Positions 1 to 10,765 of a stretch of 64,000 nucleotides of DNA are shown here, one piece after another. This DNA is from Pollenia angustigena (taxonomy: Eukaryota > Arthropoda > Insecta > Diptera > Polleniidae), in assembly GCA_930367215.1 (NCBI GenBank), contig OV884056.1, positions 279,168,067 to 279,232,066 of the forward strand, in the 5' to 3' direction. The notes beneath the pieces were generated by a model. It worked only from the letters and a program-made list of their open reading frames with translations, was not told where the DNA came from and did not search any database. A program made the position numbers and the translations under genes. Every line of letters begins with the position of its first letter. Positions within the stretch are counted from its first letter, which is position 1.

Positions 1-52
1 TAAGTTTCGTTATTTTTTCCAACTAATTTTACATAAGTTAATGTAAATTTTT

Positions 53-250
53 ATATATCGTCAGCTTAATATCCAAACCTGCTAACTCCCTTTCAACAAA
101 TGCTTGAGAGGAAACAAAAAATATAGTTGATTTGACACATTTCAATACTCAAATTGCAGGTCCACGAGGCATATTTTTCTCTACCCGAATCAAAATCTCA
201 ATTTACTTAAAAAGTGGATTTAGCAGGTTTGCATATTAAGCCGACAATAT
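53..250. mobile_element. MITE, family 'GTCGGCTTAATAT' copy 1
   Basis: About 198 bp bounded by inverted ends: ATATATCGTCAGCTTAATAT on the left and AAGCCGACAATAT on the right, each followed inward by CAAACCTGCTAA. A second, longer copy lies at 38878-39743. The right half of this copy, read in reverse, matches the left part of that copy, so the two insertions are in opposite orientation. No coding capacity. Target duplication is not clear here because the flanks are T-runs. The superfamily is not assigned. Confidence 0.75.
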
Positions 251-559
251 TTTATTTTTTTTAATGTACTATACGTATATAAATATGGGGATGTAAATTT
301 GTCTGTAATATAAGTAAAAAATCTTGAAGTCAAAAATATTTTTTACTTTTTTTCTTTATGTCCTCTATTTTTATTTTCAAAATCTGGTCGCCTTACTTAA
401 TGTAACGTACAATAATATTGCCAGATATGTGTTTGGCCGCAGTAGGCGAAGCGGAATCTCACAGTACTCTAGACAAATATGTAATATACCATTTGACAGC
501 CTGTTAAAGCTTCGAACATTATTATTTTTTCATAATTATTTTATTATTTATTATTTTTT
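251..559. other. AT-rich spacer
   Basis: Low-complexity A/T-rich sequence. A short open frame at 324-581 is T-run translation (F/Y/I-rich) with no recognisable motif. Nothing else seen. Confidence 0.6.
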
Positions 560-710
560 CAGAAAAATTTACAATTATTAGACACCAGCAGAATGTAATG
601 CATTTTCTGGCCCGCTACGGCCTTCGTCAGCATTCTTTGTGTCTCACGGCCGTAGCGGGCCAGAAAATGCATTACATTCTGCTGGTGTCTAATAATTGTA
701 AATTTTTCTG
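560..710. repeat. Perfect long palindrome (63-bp arms, 25-bp loop)
   Basis: Positions 560-622 and 648-710 are exact reverse complements with no mismatch that I can find. The loop at 623-647 is TTCGTCAGCATTC followed by a T/C-rich stretch. The inner arm is GC-rich (GGCCCGCTACGGCC), unlike the surroundings. Complementarity stops abruptly at both outer ends. A transcript would fold into a 63-bp hairpin. It could be a short foldback element, a recent inverted duplication, or a hairpin-RNA source; I cannot tell which. Confidence 0.9.
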
Positions 711-1262
711 TACATTCAATATACCTCATTGCTTTCCAACGGAAGGCTAAGGTAAAATGTAAAAAGAAAATACAATATAATAGTCTGGTAGTGTATTAAG
801 TCATTTCTGAAAAATTATAGGAATAGAACTATTACAAAAAAGCTTTATAAAATACATAACTGAAATTTAGCTCATTGAATAAATTCGAAAAATGAAAAAT
901 GTTGAATATAATATAAAGTTACCTTCGGAAGGAAATAATTCCCAGCTTCTATTTGTTGAAATCCAATTTTGTAATATTAAATTTGTAAAATTTCATATCG
1001 GTAAGAAATTTTTTTAATTGAATTAAAGTATAGAAAAAAAGTTAATAAAACTGATTCATTGGATTTATAAAGCATAATTCTTTTAGTGTACCTTTCTGTG
1101 TTTCATCGCTCATATTCTGTTTCATAGCTTAAAGTTTATATTTAAGTCGTAACATCTGTGTTTTTATATGTCTGCTTTATTTTAAACTTTCACATTTAAA
1201 ATAAAAAAAGTGGTAAATAAAAATATTACACGTGGCTTAAAAATTTAAAGTCATTCTCAATA
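711..1262. other. AT-rich spacer
   Basis: No coding frame, repeat unit or terminal inverted repeat recognised. Confidence 0.55.
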
Positions 1263-2336
1263 AAAACAAGTTAGAGTGCTATATTCGGCTGTGCCGAATC
1301 TTTGATACCGTCAACCGACAGTTCGAATGTTTAAGGAGTAACATCTGTATGATGTTATTATTATCTTAAAACTGTGAAGATTTGTTATTAGTTATGGTTT
1401 TAGGCGACTAAACTGTTTTCCGGTAGTAGGGTTTATATGGGGCCTAGGGTAATTATGGACCGATCATTACGAAATTTCACAGCGTCATTTCTAATCCTTT
1501 AAAACTGTGACGTATCAATTTCTGTTATGATAGCATTATTAATTATGGTTTTAGGTGTACTAAACTGTTTTCCAGGAGAAGGGTTTCTATGGGGCCTAGG
1601 GTAAATTATGTACCGATCTTCGCGAAATTTCACAGTGTAATTTATAGTCCTTTAAAACTGTGACGAGCAAAAATTTGTTATGATTGCATTAATTTTTACG
1701 GTTTTAGGCGTACTAAACTGTTTTCCGGTAGTAGGGTTTATATCGGGCCTAAGGTAAATTATGGACCGATCGTCACGAAATTTCACAGTGTTATTTCTTG
1801 TCCTAAAAAACTATGATGTACCAAATTTTGTTACGCTACCGTTATTTTTAACGGTTTCAGGCGTACTAAACTGTTTTCCGGGAGTAGTGTTTATATGGGG
1901 CTTAGGGTAAATTATGAACGGATATTCACGAAATTCAACTGCGTGATTTCCAGTCAAATAAAACAAATTTTTGCAAAATCTGATCTCATTCCGTGCCTTG
2001 TTCCAGCATTTATGTTATATTTTAGGTGGTGGTTCCACATTTTGATTCATAGCTCTGGTCCTACTGAACCGATTTTGCTGGATTTCAATGCCAAACTGCT
2101 TAGTATAACTACAAGCAATTTGGCACCGAGTTTGTTCATTTCTTTTGAGTTGTTCGAAAGTGAGCGTGTTTTCAACAGACGGACAGACAGACGGACATGG
2201 CTAAATTGACTTAGAATTACTCAAGGACCCAGAATATATATACTTTATGGGTTTTGAGATGAATAATAAAAAAGTTTCACACGGAATGACAAACTTAATA
2301 TACCCTCTTCACAACTAATTGTGGTGGAGGGTATAA
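1263..2336 (-). mobile_element. Mini-me-like (Helitron-like) element, copy A
   Basis: Reads on the minus strand. The head is TATACCCTCCACCACAATTA (complement at 2311-2336), then the conserved TTTGTCATTCCGTGTGAAA, CTGGGTCCTTGAGTAATTC and a GTCC/GTCT tract (complement near 2178-2202). The tail is GATTCGGCACAGCCGAATAT...ACTTGT (complement near 1266-1300). Between them are about four tandem units of 152-153 bp (unit marker AAATTATGGACCGATC near 1453, 1605, 1758 and 1911), each with a CTGTTTTCCGGTAGTAGGG block. The (TA)n and GTCY tracts in a conserved core are the hallmark of dipteran mini-me/INE-type repeats; this assignment is from memory of the family. Non-coding. Confidence 0.7.
1440..1935. 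repeat. 153-bp tandem array inside copy A
   Basis: Three to four head-to-tail units of about 153 bp, each containing GGGCCTAGGGTAAATTATGG, a CACGAAATTTCACAGTGT block, CTTTAAAACTGTGACG and CTAAACTGTTTTCCGG. Units have diverged by scattered substitutions. The same array lies inverted in copy D (25066-25640). Confidence 0.85.
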
Positions 2337-2645
2337 AAAAATAAATAAACACTCTTTAAACGTTTTAAAATTAAGCAATACAACATAAATATTTACAGAA
2401 TTTTACTTAATTTATTACTTCCTAAGGCGCAACAGTCTCAAACGAATCGGAATTAATTTTTTGTAGAACTAAAAATGGCTAAATTTGTAACCATAAAAAT
2501 ATAAACAAAAAATAAAAACTGAAAGAAAATACCATCAAGTTCAGTTATTTATACAAATAATTTGCTTTAATTTGTAACATAAATTAGAAGTGCTTTTGTT
2601 TTTAATGTTTATATTGAAAATGCAAAAAAAAACAATGGATTGTAA
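2337..2645. other. AT-rich spacer
   Basis: A/T-rich sequence with homopolymer A-runs; no feature recognised. Confidence 0.55.
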
Positions 2646-2698
2646 AAATGGGAAAAGGAAAATAACTGCCAGGGAATTTTTATTCATAATTGGGCTGT
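2646..2698. repeat. Half-copy of the palindromic MITE found at 41661-41787
   Basis: AAAAATGGGAAAAGG, then GGGAATTTTTATTC and a TGGGCTGTAT end, corresponds to the right arm of the complete palindromic element at 41661-41787 (AAAAATGGAAAGAGG...GGAATTTTTATTCGCG...AAGGGTGTAT). Only one arm is visible. Both copies sit within a few hundred bases of a tRNA-type SINE. Confidence 0.55.
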
Positions 2699-2805
2699 AT
2701 GATTTTAAATTTTACTTTGACTGTGACTGTGACTAAAAACTTAAAAATCATTTCGACTATGACCATGATTTTTCCTAAGACTTTGATCATGACTTGGAGT
2801 ATGAA

Positions 2806-2948
2806 TATTTTTATTTTTTTTTCCTAGGCTGATCCCGCGAACCTTTTCGCTTGTCTGCAGAAAAGAAACCAGAGTCTATGGCTGGAATCGAATCCGCAAC
2901 CCCGGCCCTGATAAACTAGCTCACTACCAGCTATCCAACCGGGGCACT
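2806..2948 (-). mobile_element. tRNA-derived SINE, copy 1
   Basis: Minus strand. The 5' end reads GTGCCCCGGTTGGATAGCTG (A-box-like TGGATAGCTGGTAG, complement 2924-2937). A B box GGATTCGATTCC follows (complement 2883-2894), then CAGAGTCTATGG-type tail sequence. It ends in an A-rich tail, seen as the T-run at 2806-2822. Box spacing is that of a tRNA, but the cloverleaf is not convincing and there is extra 3' sequence, so I call it a SINE and not a tRNA gene. A related copy is at 41520-41651. Confidence 0.65.
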
Positions 2949-3231
2949 CAATATGAAAACGGCCATCAGTATTGAATTTTAAATGCTTATGATTTGTTTA
3001 AACATGTTATGTCAAACTTCTATTTAAGTTATCATTATTCTTTTACAAAATAACTAGTAAAACTAGATTTCTTTCAAAACTTTTTATAAACTCACCAAAT
3101 ACTTCATAAAAAGATTAAATTTAGTGTAAAACAGATGAAACATACCTGTAAAGAAAAAAAAATAGGGTTTATTAATTCAGAAGTCTTCTACATTGCAAAA
3201 TACATATTGTTAATTTATTGTTAAATTAAAG
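2949..3231. other. AT-rich spacer
   Basis: No feature recognised. Confidence 0.5.
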
Positions 3232-3660
3232 TTGATTCTAAGTAAAACAAAAAGTGTTCAAAGAAGTATCTTTATAGTTTTTATTATGATAGAAGGATCT
3301 ATGACAATTATGTGTGAAACAAAATATCGGCTAAATGATTGCCACGGCTTCGGTGGCATACCTCTATCCGATGGCCCATGTTTTCAAGGACTCTGAGACA
3401 TAATTGAGGTTCAATGCCGTTAATGTGACGCTACGACGTGAGATAACACGACCATTGAATTACTCGCGCAAAATAGCCATTGTTGTGTTGGCTGTGTGGC
3501 AAGTGGCAACATACTGTTGGAACCACATATTTTCCAGGTACTTATCCTCAATTTTTGGCTACAAGAAGTACGTTATCATCTCGAGATAGTGAACACCATT
3601 CACAGTAACGAAATGGGCGAGCATGTAAAGGTGTCTTAACATTTTCCACAGACCAGCAGC

Positions 3661-3904
3661 CGTATTCTGTAATTTGTTTTGCTAAAGCTAAATCTCGATC
3701 GCTAAAATGCCTTAGAGAACACAAAATTTAAAAATTTTGGCAATGAAATTTATAGGCTTAAATTGCGGCGAAGTAAATTTTTTATGCCATTGCCAAATAA
3801 GGCAATGCACTTTACAATATTGCCTTCGTAGCCAAAAATCGCTCAATCAACTTATTAGATTTTTAGCGATAGAGATTTCGCTTTAGCGAATTACAGAATA
3901 CGGG
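3661..3904. mobile_element. MITE with 45-bp inverted ends (CCGTATTCTGTAATT)
   Basis: The left end CCGTATTCTGTAATTTG...GCTAAAGC...CGATCGCTAAAA is mirrored by TTTTAGCGAT...GCTTTAGCGAATTACAGAATACGG on the right. It interrupts the mariner relic, so it is younger than that copy. No coding potential. A GCA(G)-like repeat flanks it but the exact target duplication is ambiguous. The TTCTGTAA motif is also at the ends of the element at 58305-59717, though the rest differs. Confidence 0.8.
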
Positions 3905-4662
3905 CGCAGGTTTGTTGAATTTGCACACAACTCTGCCGGTTGTGGACACATTTGGTCGATAATGCTGATCAAAAAAAATCATTACGCCCATTTTCGTAAA
4001 AGGCTTCAACAATCTTAACGCGGTACTCAATTGTATACCCATTAGGGTATTCATTTAATCGAGCTGTTACATTAATCGGTTAATCGCTCGTTTAATTAAC
4101 CGAGGTTTTGTTTTAATCGGTTAATTTTTGTTTTAATATAGTTTTTTCACTTAATTAAGTTATTTCAGTAAATAAAATGGCATAAGTTAATTAAAAACAA
4201 CAATTAAATACCAGAGAACAGCTTTGTGCTATTGCAAAAAAATCGCAGTAAATGAACACCAACAAATACACTCGCTTGCGGTCATACAATCAAACTTGCG
4301 CATCCGCAAACATTCGCTTCTGGTTTGCAGTCATTCAAATAATACACATCGTGCTTTGTTATTTATTCCATCGTTTAGCTTCGTTTGTCAATTAAGATGT
4401 TTGTGTGTTTGGTCTGACAATGATTGTTTTGGCAAAGAAAAAAAAAAAAAAATACAAACAAAAAAGCCAGAAATCAAGCAATTATTACTCATGTAGGCAT
4501 TCAGCATTAACTATGTAGTACAAGAAAAAAAAAATTTAAATGAAACTAAACGCACATATGTGGGTACAAATAATTTCCATAGAAACAGAAGACTTTTTTT
4601 ATCATCTTAAAAAGTACAGTAGTTCTGTATGTACAATGTATTCTTGTTATTGTTGTTGTTAT

Positions 4663-4738
4663 TGCTGTTAATTTTAACAAAGCGTCTCATCGAGTGGTTT
4701 ATTGTTGTTAATGTTAACAAAGCGTCTATTCGAGTGGA
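4663..4738. repeat. Short tandem duplication (about 40 bp)
   Basis: GTTAATTTTAACAAAGCGTC and GTTAATGTTAACAAAGCGTC, each followed by a CGAGTGG block, lie head to tail inside the hAT-type element. Confidence 0.7.
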
Positions 4739-5696
4739 CAATGACTACTTCAATGTAAAAGTATAAGAATGTGTGGCTTTTGACTTTACACATTTGTGTA
4801 ATATTGCGTGCGCAACAAAAAATACAAATAAAGCACTTTCAATAAAAACGCTCATATGCAAAATTCAAATGTGTACGAAACGATGTAAAAATTACCAACT
4901 TTGTTTTGCAGGCAAAGAGTGAATGTAAATTTGAGCGTATGAATAAATCAAGAAAAATAGTGATTTTGCAGTTCTCTGTTACATACCAAACAAAACAATT
5001 CTTATACAGGTACTAAAAGGAGCAACCAAAAAAATAATCCACAAAAATTTAATATTTTTTTTTTCAATTAATACATAATTTGTATTTATTAAATAATAAA
5101 AGCTCAGATATTAATTATTTACTTCAATAGTTTAAGGGAGATCTTATAAAATAATCTTGAAAAATAATTTGGCTTAAATGTTTAGGATTTAAGCGATTTT
5201 TCCTTTTAGTTTTGACAAAACTTGACTTGGAAAGAAATCGTTCACTTATCGTAGATGTTGGAGAAATCGAAAGCAATCCATTATACAGAATATCTAATTT
5301 TTCAGTCCTTTTCCTGGATTTCTATTATCATATAAAATCTTCCATTATGCCATTATAGTTTTGTTTTGTATATTTTTTTTTTTTAATTTTAACACTTCTA
5401 ATTGTTGGTTAATTCTGTTTAAAAACTGTTTGTGTTACTATCGAGAGTTTCTCCTGTTGTTACGTCATCATCTGACTGACCTGACAAAGCTCAGCACCGA
5501 ACATTCTGCAAACCAGTTTATGTCCGAATTCTTTAGTTTCTGTTTTTGTACTGTTTTTTAAGAATGTATTGCTAAAAGGAAATCTATTGTATGAAAAAAT
5601 ATTTCTAAACACAAGTTTTTTGATGAACTTTCGGTACAGATAACATTGTAAAACTCTACATGGTTGCATTGTAGAATGCATTTAAAAAAGCGAGTT

Positions 5697-6283
5697 CCCT
5701 GCAGATAACGACACTAGTCCATACATCCATGTTAAGAGTAGTCCATAAGGGAGTAGGAGTACTCCAAAACTACTCAAAATATATGGGTAAAAGATAGTCC
5801 ATTTAACACTACGACGTCCTAGGAGGGGACCATATAACCCACCGAAGTAGTCCCTAAACTTCTCCATGGAGTACTAAAGTGGGTTAGTTTTAATAGTACT
5901 CCACGTTACTGCAAAATGGAGTACACTTAAGGGGTAATTTAATCATTTTTCTTTTTCATTTTTTACTAATCGCCTTTAATGGTCTGAACTGTAGTCTATT
6001 ATTGCTATTATTAAATATATTTACTTGGTATTTTTAATTTTTTTACCTTTTTTCCATAAATATCACAAACTTTCACTTTTAAATAAACAATTAATAATGG
6101 ACACCATCAGCACTACCAATGTGTAATACTGTAAACTATAGAAAAGTATACATCATGCAGTTGTTGGTAGCACTGCATGTTAATTTCTTATAACATATGG
6201 ACCATACTTCAGTACATTGGACCATGTTGTAAGTAGTCCATTTAAGCCACAATGGACCACGTAGTCCAATATTATCTGCAGGG
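5697..6283. mobile_element. MITE with CCCTGCAGATAA ends, copy 1
   Basis: Begins CCCTGCAGATAACG and ends ATTATCTGCAGGG. Internally it carries many copies of AGTCCAT/ATGGACTACT in both orientations, for example AGAGTAGTCCATAAGGG on the left and GTAAGTAGTCCATTTAAG on the right. Non-coding. The target duplication is not clear and the superfamily is not assigned. A partial relative ends at 7810. Confidence 0.7.
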
Positions 6284-6679
6284 TTGCTTTGCAACTGAAG
6301 TTTTGGAACTCACCCAAAAAACACAAAAAAAATTGGTTTAATACTACAAAAAATTCAAAATTTTGTTACATCGGTGAATCGGTTGATCGACTGAAATTAG
6401 CCGGTTTAATCGTTAAACGAAAAAGAGCCAATTTTAAATTAACCGATCAGTAAATCGGGTTGTAGTTAATCGGTGAACCGATTGACAGTTAACCGAATGA
6501 ATACCCTAATACCCATCCATGGTTGAATTTGTCAAACACTGAAATAAAGAAATGTCAAAAAACTTGAAAAAAAAACTTGACGTAAAGTTATGACTCACAA
6601 TTAACATCGTGCATTATGGTTGGATCACCATATGTACTGTGTATATTTTTTCGGCCATAAAGAAAAAAATAAAAATTCA

Positions 6680-6917
6680 TTACAATTGAGAAATTTGTGA
6701 TATTAATTATAAAATTAGTTAACTTTGCACCAGTAAATAAATTTATAGTAACAATTAAATGTTTTTTTGATATTAACAACACTTTCTGCAGTTATGTTGT
6801 TGATATAAGTAAATGTTTAATTGACTCGATTAAATTTTTAATTAAAACTGATTTTATTTTTGATAAAAGGTTAAATTAAAAAAAAAAAAAAAATGGGGAA
6901 AAACTTTTTCTGTGTAA
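6680..6917. mobile_element. AT-rich MITE, TTTCTGTGTA family, copy 1
   Basis: AAATTTGTGATATTAATTA...TAAATGTTTAATTGACT... ends in TTTTTCTGTGTAAC. The same layout recurs at 41125-41362 and 54362-54606, and in decayed form at 57320-57445 and 57895-58190. Low-complexity TTAATT sequence makes the boundaries approximate. Confidence 0.5.
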
Positions 6918-7079
6918 CTAAAATGTATGTGAAATATTGAGGGAACAGGACTATTGCAAGAAAGCTTTAAAAATTTAAATTTGACTCGTAAAATATTTTA
7001 TAAAAAAAATAAATCCCATATATTATTTTTAAAAATAAAATTATTAATTTTATCATATTGTTGTTACTGTCAACACTAT

Positions 7080-7810
7080 TATGGTTAAATTAGTACTCCA
7101 TTCAGGAGTCACAACCTTATTATTGTTGCCTCTAAGCATGTTATGGACCATATTGATAAATCTTTTCTCTGTGGGGCAAACAAGCTCACTTTCAACGCGC
7201 TCACCGGCGCACCTAACTAATGAGAGTAGCCCACAAGGGACCATTATTAAATCACGTACATTTATTTAGAGAATAACTTTTATTTTTGCTCGAAAAAATA
7301 AAAATCAAAAAATAACTGTTATTTTTGTTCAAAAAAATAAAAATCAAAAAATAACTGTTATTTTTAATCCAAAAAATAAAAATCGAAAAAATAACAGTTA
7401 TTTTTGTTCAAAACAATAAAAATCAAAAAATAACTGTTAAGTTTGATCGAAAATATAAAAATCAAAATTATAAAAATCAATATATTTTATCATTGACAAG
7501 TCCATGAGGAACAATATGGTATACTTGAATCAGTTTTTCGACATTTAATTCTATATGCTTTTTTTGTTTTAAAATTCCAATATAACTGTTATTTTCGGTC
7601 CCTGTTTAAAACTACTCCATGGTATACTCAAGAGGATAAGTTTTGAAGTCGTTTAAAAACGAAAGCATGTCGTTAAAAAACGAAGACATGTCGTCTCACT
7701 ACAAACACTTTTTAATAATGGCATGGTCCATGCTTGCATTACATCGGACCAGTCCGTGGAGTAGTCCATTTTATCAAAATGAATCATGTGGTCCAATTTT
7801 ATTTGCAGGG
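7080..7810. mobile_element. CCCTGCA-type element, copy 2 (left end unclear)
   Basis: The right end GGTCCAATTTTATTTGCAGGG matches the terminus of copy 1. The inner AGTAGTCCATTTTATC and GAGAGTAGCCCACAAGGGAC blocks match its body. No CCCTGCA left end is visible, so the copy is truncated or decayed on that side. A tandem array lies inside. Overlapping opposite frames at 7053-7269 are not convincing genes. Confidence 0.5.
7271..7490. repeat. Tandem array of about 42-45 bp AT palindromic units
   Basis: About five units of AAAAAATAACTGTTATTTTTG followed by a variable TTCAAAAAAATAAAAATC. AACAGTT/AACTGTT is self-complementary, so the array can fold on itself. Confidence 0.8.
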
Positions 7811-9132
7811 AAGTTTTTATTCAATTCTGTTTTAAGAATTCCGTTAAAAAACTTTATTTTTTATAGCAAAATCTTAAATTAAATAGCCTGTTGCAAGGGC
7901 TCATTGCAAATGCTAAGAAAATTGCTTAATAAATTTTATTTTATTTTTCAATTACTATTTTTCTATACATTTTTCTCATTGATAAAACCCCAGGAGTTAA
8001 TTTTTAAATCGTGCCAGAATTGTGGCCATAAAAATAAGTTAGAAAATCTAAATGAAACTTTATACAAATAAGTGCAATCACAACACGTATTATAAACAAT
8101 TCAAATAAGAAAATCATAGAAGAGCAACAAATAAAGTGGCAACAAACTCTACAATTATCAGCCACCCATAATTTTTTTATTTTTTACTTGTAGATTTTAA
8201 GAGGTTACAATTTACAGTTCCCTCGTACAACATTGTTGAAAAGTGTGTGTTGAAAGATATTTAAGCGCCATATTCTGCTAAGGCGTGTTAATTTTTAAAG
8301 TGTTTTTTTTTTTTCAAGAATAAATGCTTTATTTATTTAACAAATTTATAACAATTTTTATGAGTTAACACTAGCTAACAAAAAGTTATTTGATTTTTAT
8401 TTTATGGAAAAAATTTAAATTACTTACGTATATGGGTAATTCCAAAGTGTTGAACGCAATAACATTTTAAGCAAAAAATATTTTTACGTTCTATTAACCC
8501 GTAAATTATAGCACTAAGAAAGCACTGTTATCAATGCTAAAGTTTATGGTCAAAGATAATGGCAAAAGAAGTATCGGTTCGAACGTGAAAAAAACAGAAG
8601 TAGTTTTTGTGGCCATGTATAAAAAGGCGTAATACAGCGATACCTGGCCCAATTTTTTAGTCAAACTACTTTCAGAATTTTACGTAGCAATGTTTGATTC
8701 CAAAATCTTCTGTATTATCTTTTTTTTAAGCCAAAATCTGGGTCGATACGTGACATTTCGAACGTGAAATTTTTTCCATAATAATTTAACTGAATAATGA
8801 TTTAGACAAAATAAAAATTTACCGTTTATCCGAATAACATATTTCTCTTTGAACTCTTCCTTAGATTACAGACCATGTAAGAAAATTTTTTTGGAATAAT
8901 TTTTTATCAAATATCACCTCTTTTAAGAAAGATAAATATGAAAGAAAACATACAATAAAACATTCTCACGTATAAAAAATTACGTTTGAACAACTTTTCA
9001 TAATGATTGTTCATCTAAGTGAACAAATTTATGGGTAAATTTATAAAATTAGTAAAATCTGAACATTTCTCTATAACAATATCGTTAAATAATCAGTTTT
9101 TAATAACCTTTACATTTTCGGTCACGGTGGAC
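7811..9132. other. AT-rich spacer, nothing recognised
   Basis: No open frame above noise, no terminal inverted repeats found. GGTTCGAACGTGAAAAAAAC near 8576 and TTTCGAACGTGAAATTTTTT near 8755 look like a dispersed degenerate repeat. Confidence 0.45.
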
Positions 9133-9243
9133 CTTTTTGGCAACACTGGTTTAAACAGCTGACGCACGTTTCGTGTTTTGTTTCACTGTCAAACATCTTC
9201 AGTTTGATCTATAATTTTACCATGAATCGTCTTACAAACGAAA
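9133..9243 (+). mobile_element. DD41D mariner 5' fragment
   Basis: Matches the 5' untranslated region and first codons of the mariner copies at 11821-12730 and 21873-22785: TTTTTGGCAACACTGGTTTA, AAACAGCTGACGCACG, and an ATG with MNRLTNE. Breaks off after AAACGAAA. Confidence 0.85.
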
Positions 9244-9330
9244 GTATAGTCATACTAATTACACTGTTCCTTGTAATTTTGCGGCCTAGAACTTTATAAG
9301 TCGTTGATTTCAAATTAAGTCCCTATTTTT

Positions 9331-10765
9331 ATACCCTTCACCTCCAGGTGGAAAAGGGTATATATAAGTTTGTCATTCCGTTTGTAATTTCTGCAATATT
9401 GATCTAAGACCCTATAAAGTATATATATTCTGGGTCCTTATGAGGAGAGAACTTGATTTAACCATGTCCGTCCGTCCGTCTGTCCGTCCGTCTTACATTT
9501 GATATGTGTTTTCCGCAGACTCCATACATGATAGCGGCTAGGTTGTTTTACATTTATGTCACGTATAGTCCACCATTTCGTGCTATTGAAATTCAGCAAG
9601 AGCGGTCCACAAATGGCTGAGATATGATCAAAAAACCACGACTGCCTCTAATTTTTTCCAAAAATCCCTTGTTATTGTTGTATTTTTATTGCTTTTTTCT
9701 GTATATCTGGAGAACGGCAAGAGCCAAAGTTTCCAAATTAGGTACACACATTTAGGTTGTCAATACACACCACTCTACAAAATGTGGTCGGGCTTGGAGA
9801 AGTGGGCGTGGTACCTCCCGTACAAAAAATTTATTTTAAATTAAATTTTAGGGCTGTCATATGTCCTATGGATATGACTTATATACCAAAATATCGGAAA
9901 TTTTTAGTTAAACATATTTTATAAAAAACTCGGGAAAATCGGTTCAGATACAAAAAAATACCCACTTTCGGGAACCATAGGTCTCCTCGAGTCCAAGCTT
10001 TATAGCTCAAGTAAATGGTAAATTTCTTCTTAAACACGTCGGTATATAAATCTGTCAAATCGGTTAAAGAATGGCTGAGTTATAATCAAAATACTGAAAT
10101 CCCAAAAATTACTCTTGTTATAACCTTCACCTCAGGTGGAAAAGGGTATATATAAGTTTGTCATTCCGTTTGTAATTTCTGCAATATTGATCTAAGACCC
10201 TATAAAGTATATATATTCTGGGTCCTTATGACGAGAGAACTTGATTAACCATGTGATGTCCCCCCCCCTCCCCCCCCCCCCTTTCAATTGTTTACATATA
10301 CTAGCATAACGCCCAATATGATTTTCGTTATCACCCTTAACGAAAATATTTTTACAAATAGAAACTAGGAATTTTTGTGTTTTTTTGCTACTTAAAAACT
10401 CGCCAAAAAAGATAAAAGAAAACAAACAAACACACATACATGGCATAAACTATTTTGGTGAATATATTTCCCAACTTTGCTATTGTGCTGAGAGTTCTCT
10501 GGTTTGAATCTTGGTTTTTTAAAAAGAAAATTTTTTTTTTTAATATTTTTATTTTTTTTATGTTCTAAAAACGATTTAAAAAAATATTTATCAGTTTTCG
10601 CTTTTTAAATTTTATTTATAATGAAGTTTTAAGTATTGTAAATATGTATGTATAGGTATGTAAAATTTATTTAGTTTTTGTCTAGTTGCTCTGTATTCTG
10701 CTCGCACAATGGTGAAGGGTATATAAGATTCGGCACAGCCGAATATAGCACTCTTACTTGTTCTC
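9331..10765 (+). mobile_element. Mini-me-like element, copy B, with a duplicated head
   Basis: The head TTTATACCCTTCACCTCCAG, TTTGTCATTCCGTTTGTAAT, a (TA)n tract, TTCTGGGTCCTTATGA and a GTCCGTCCGTCTGTCC run (9466-9492) are followed by the body. At 10121 the head starts again and repeats about 120 bp nearly identically. In the second head the GTCY tract is replaced by a C-homopolymer (10257-10284). The tail GATTCGGCACAGCCGAATAT...ACTTGTT ends near 10765. Likely one element inserted into, or recombined with, a sister copy. Confidence 0.7.
10257..10284. repeat. Poly-C tract
   Basis: GTCC followed by nine or more C, one T, then a second long C-run. It sits exactly where the GTCC/GTCT microsatellite occurs in sister elements. 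Confidence 0.95.

Larger units (their letters stand above)
4035..6516. mobile_element. hAT-type non-autonomous element, 8-bp TSD ATACCCAT
   Basis: ATACCCAT at 4035-4042 and 6509-6516 flanks a 2466-bp element beginning TAGGGTATTCATT and ending AATGAATACCCTA. The ends go on into repeated CGGTTAATCGGTTAA motifs in inverted orientation. An 8-bp duplication with TA(G)GG-type ends is characteristic of hAT transposons. It sits inside the mariner relic. No transposase found: the open frame at 4224-4496 has no recognisable domain and ends in a run of lysines from poly-A. It contains the CCCTGCAGATAA element at 5697-6283. Confidence 0.85.
3232..6580 (-). pseudogene. Mariner transposase relic (family 2), split by a MITE and a hAT element
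   Basis: Minus-strand Tc1/mariner-type transposase broken by decay and insertions. The N-terminal part lies at about 3905-4042 (residues RPNVSTTGRVVCKF, the HTH region). After the MITE at 3661-3904 the catalytic part continues at about 3310-3660. It has ENMWFQQYVATCHTANTTM, where the second catalytic Asp of QQDGAT is replaced, then FNGRVISRR. The C-terminus is RIEVCHRSRGNHLADIL, just before a stop near 3308, matching the C-terminus at 38730-38783. Several stops and frameshifts and a missing middle make it a dead copy. The 5' UTR resumes beyond the hAT element at about 6517-6580. Confidence 0.75.

Noticed and set aside
1895..2209. 104-codon frame (and its mirror at 24738-25028 minus)
   Set aside because: Both translate the same conserved part of the mini-me-like repeat; no codon bias, and the frames are broken in copies C and E.
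7053..7269. Pair of opposite-strand frames of about 62 codons
   Set aside because: They mirror each other across the same DNA inside a CCCTGCA-type element; neither has a recognisable motif.
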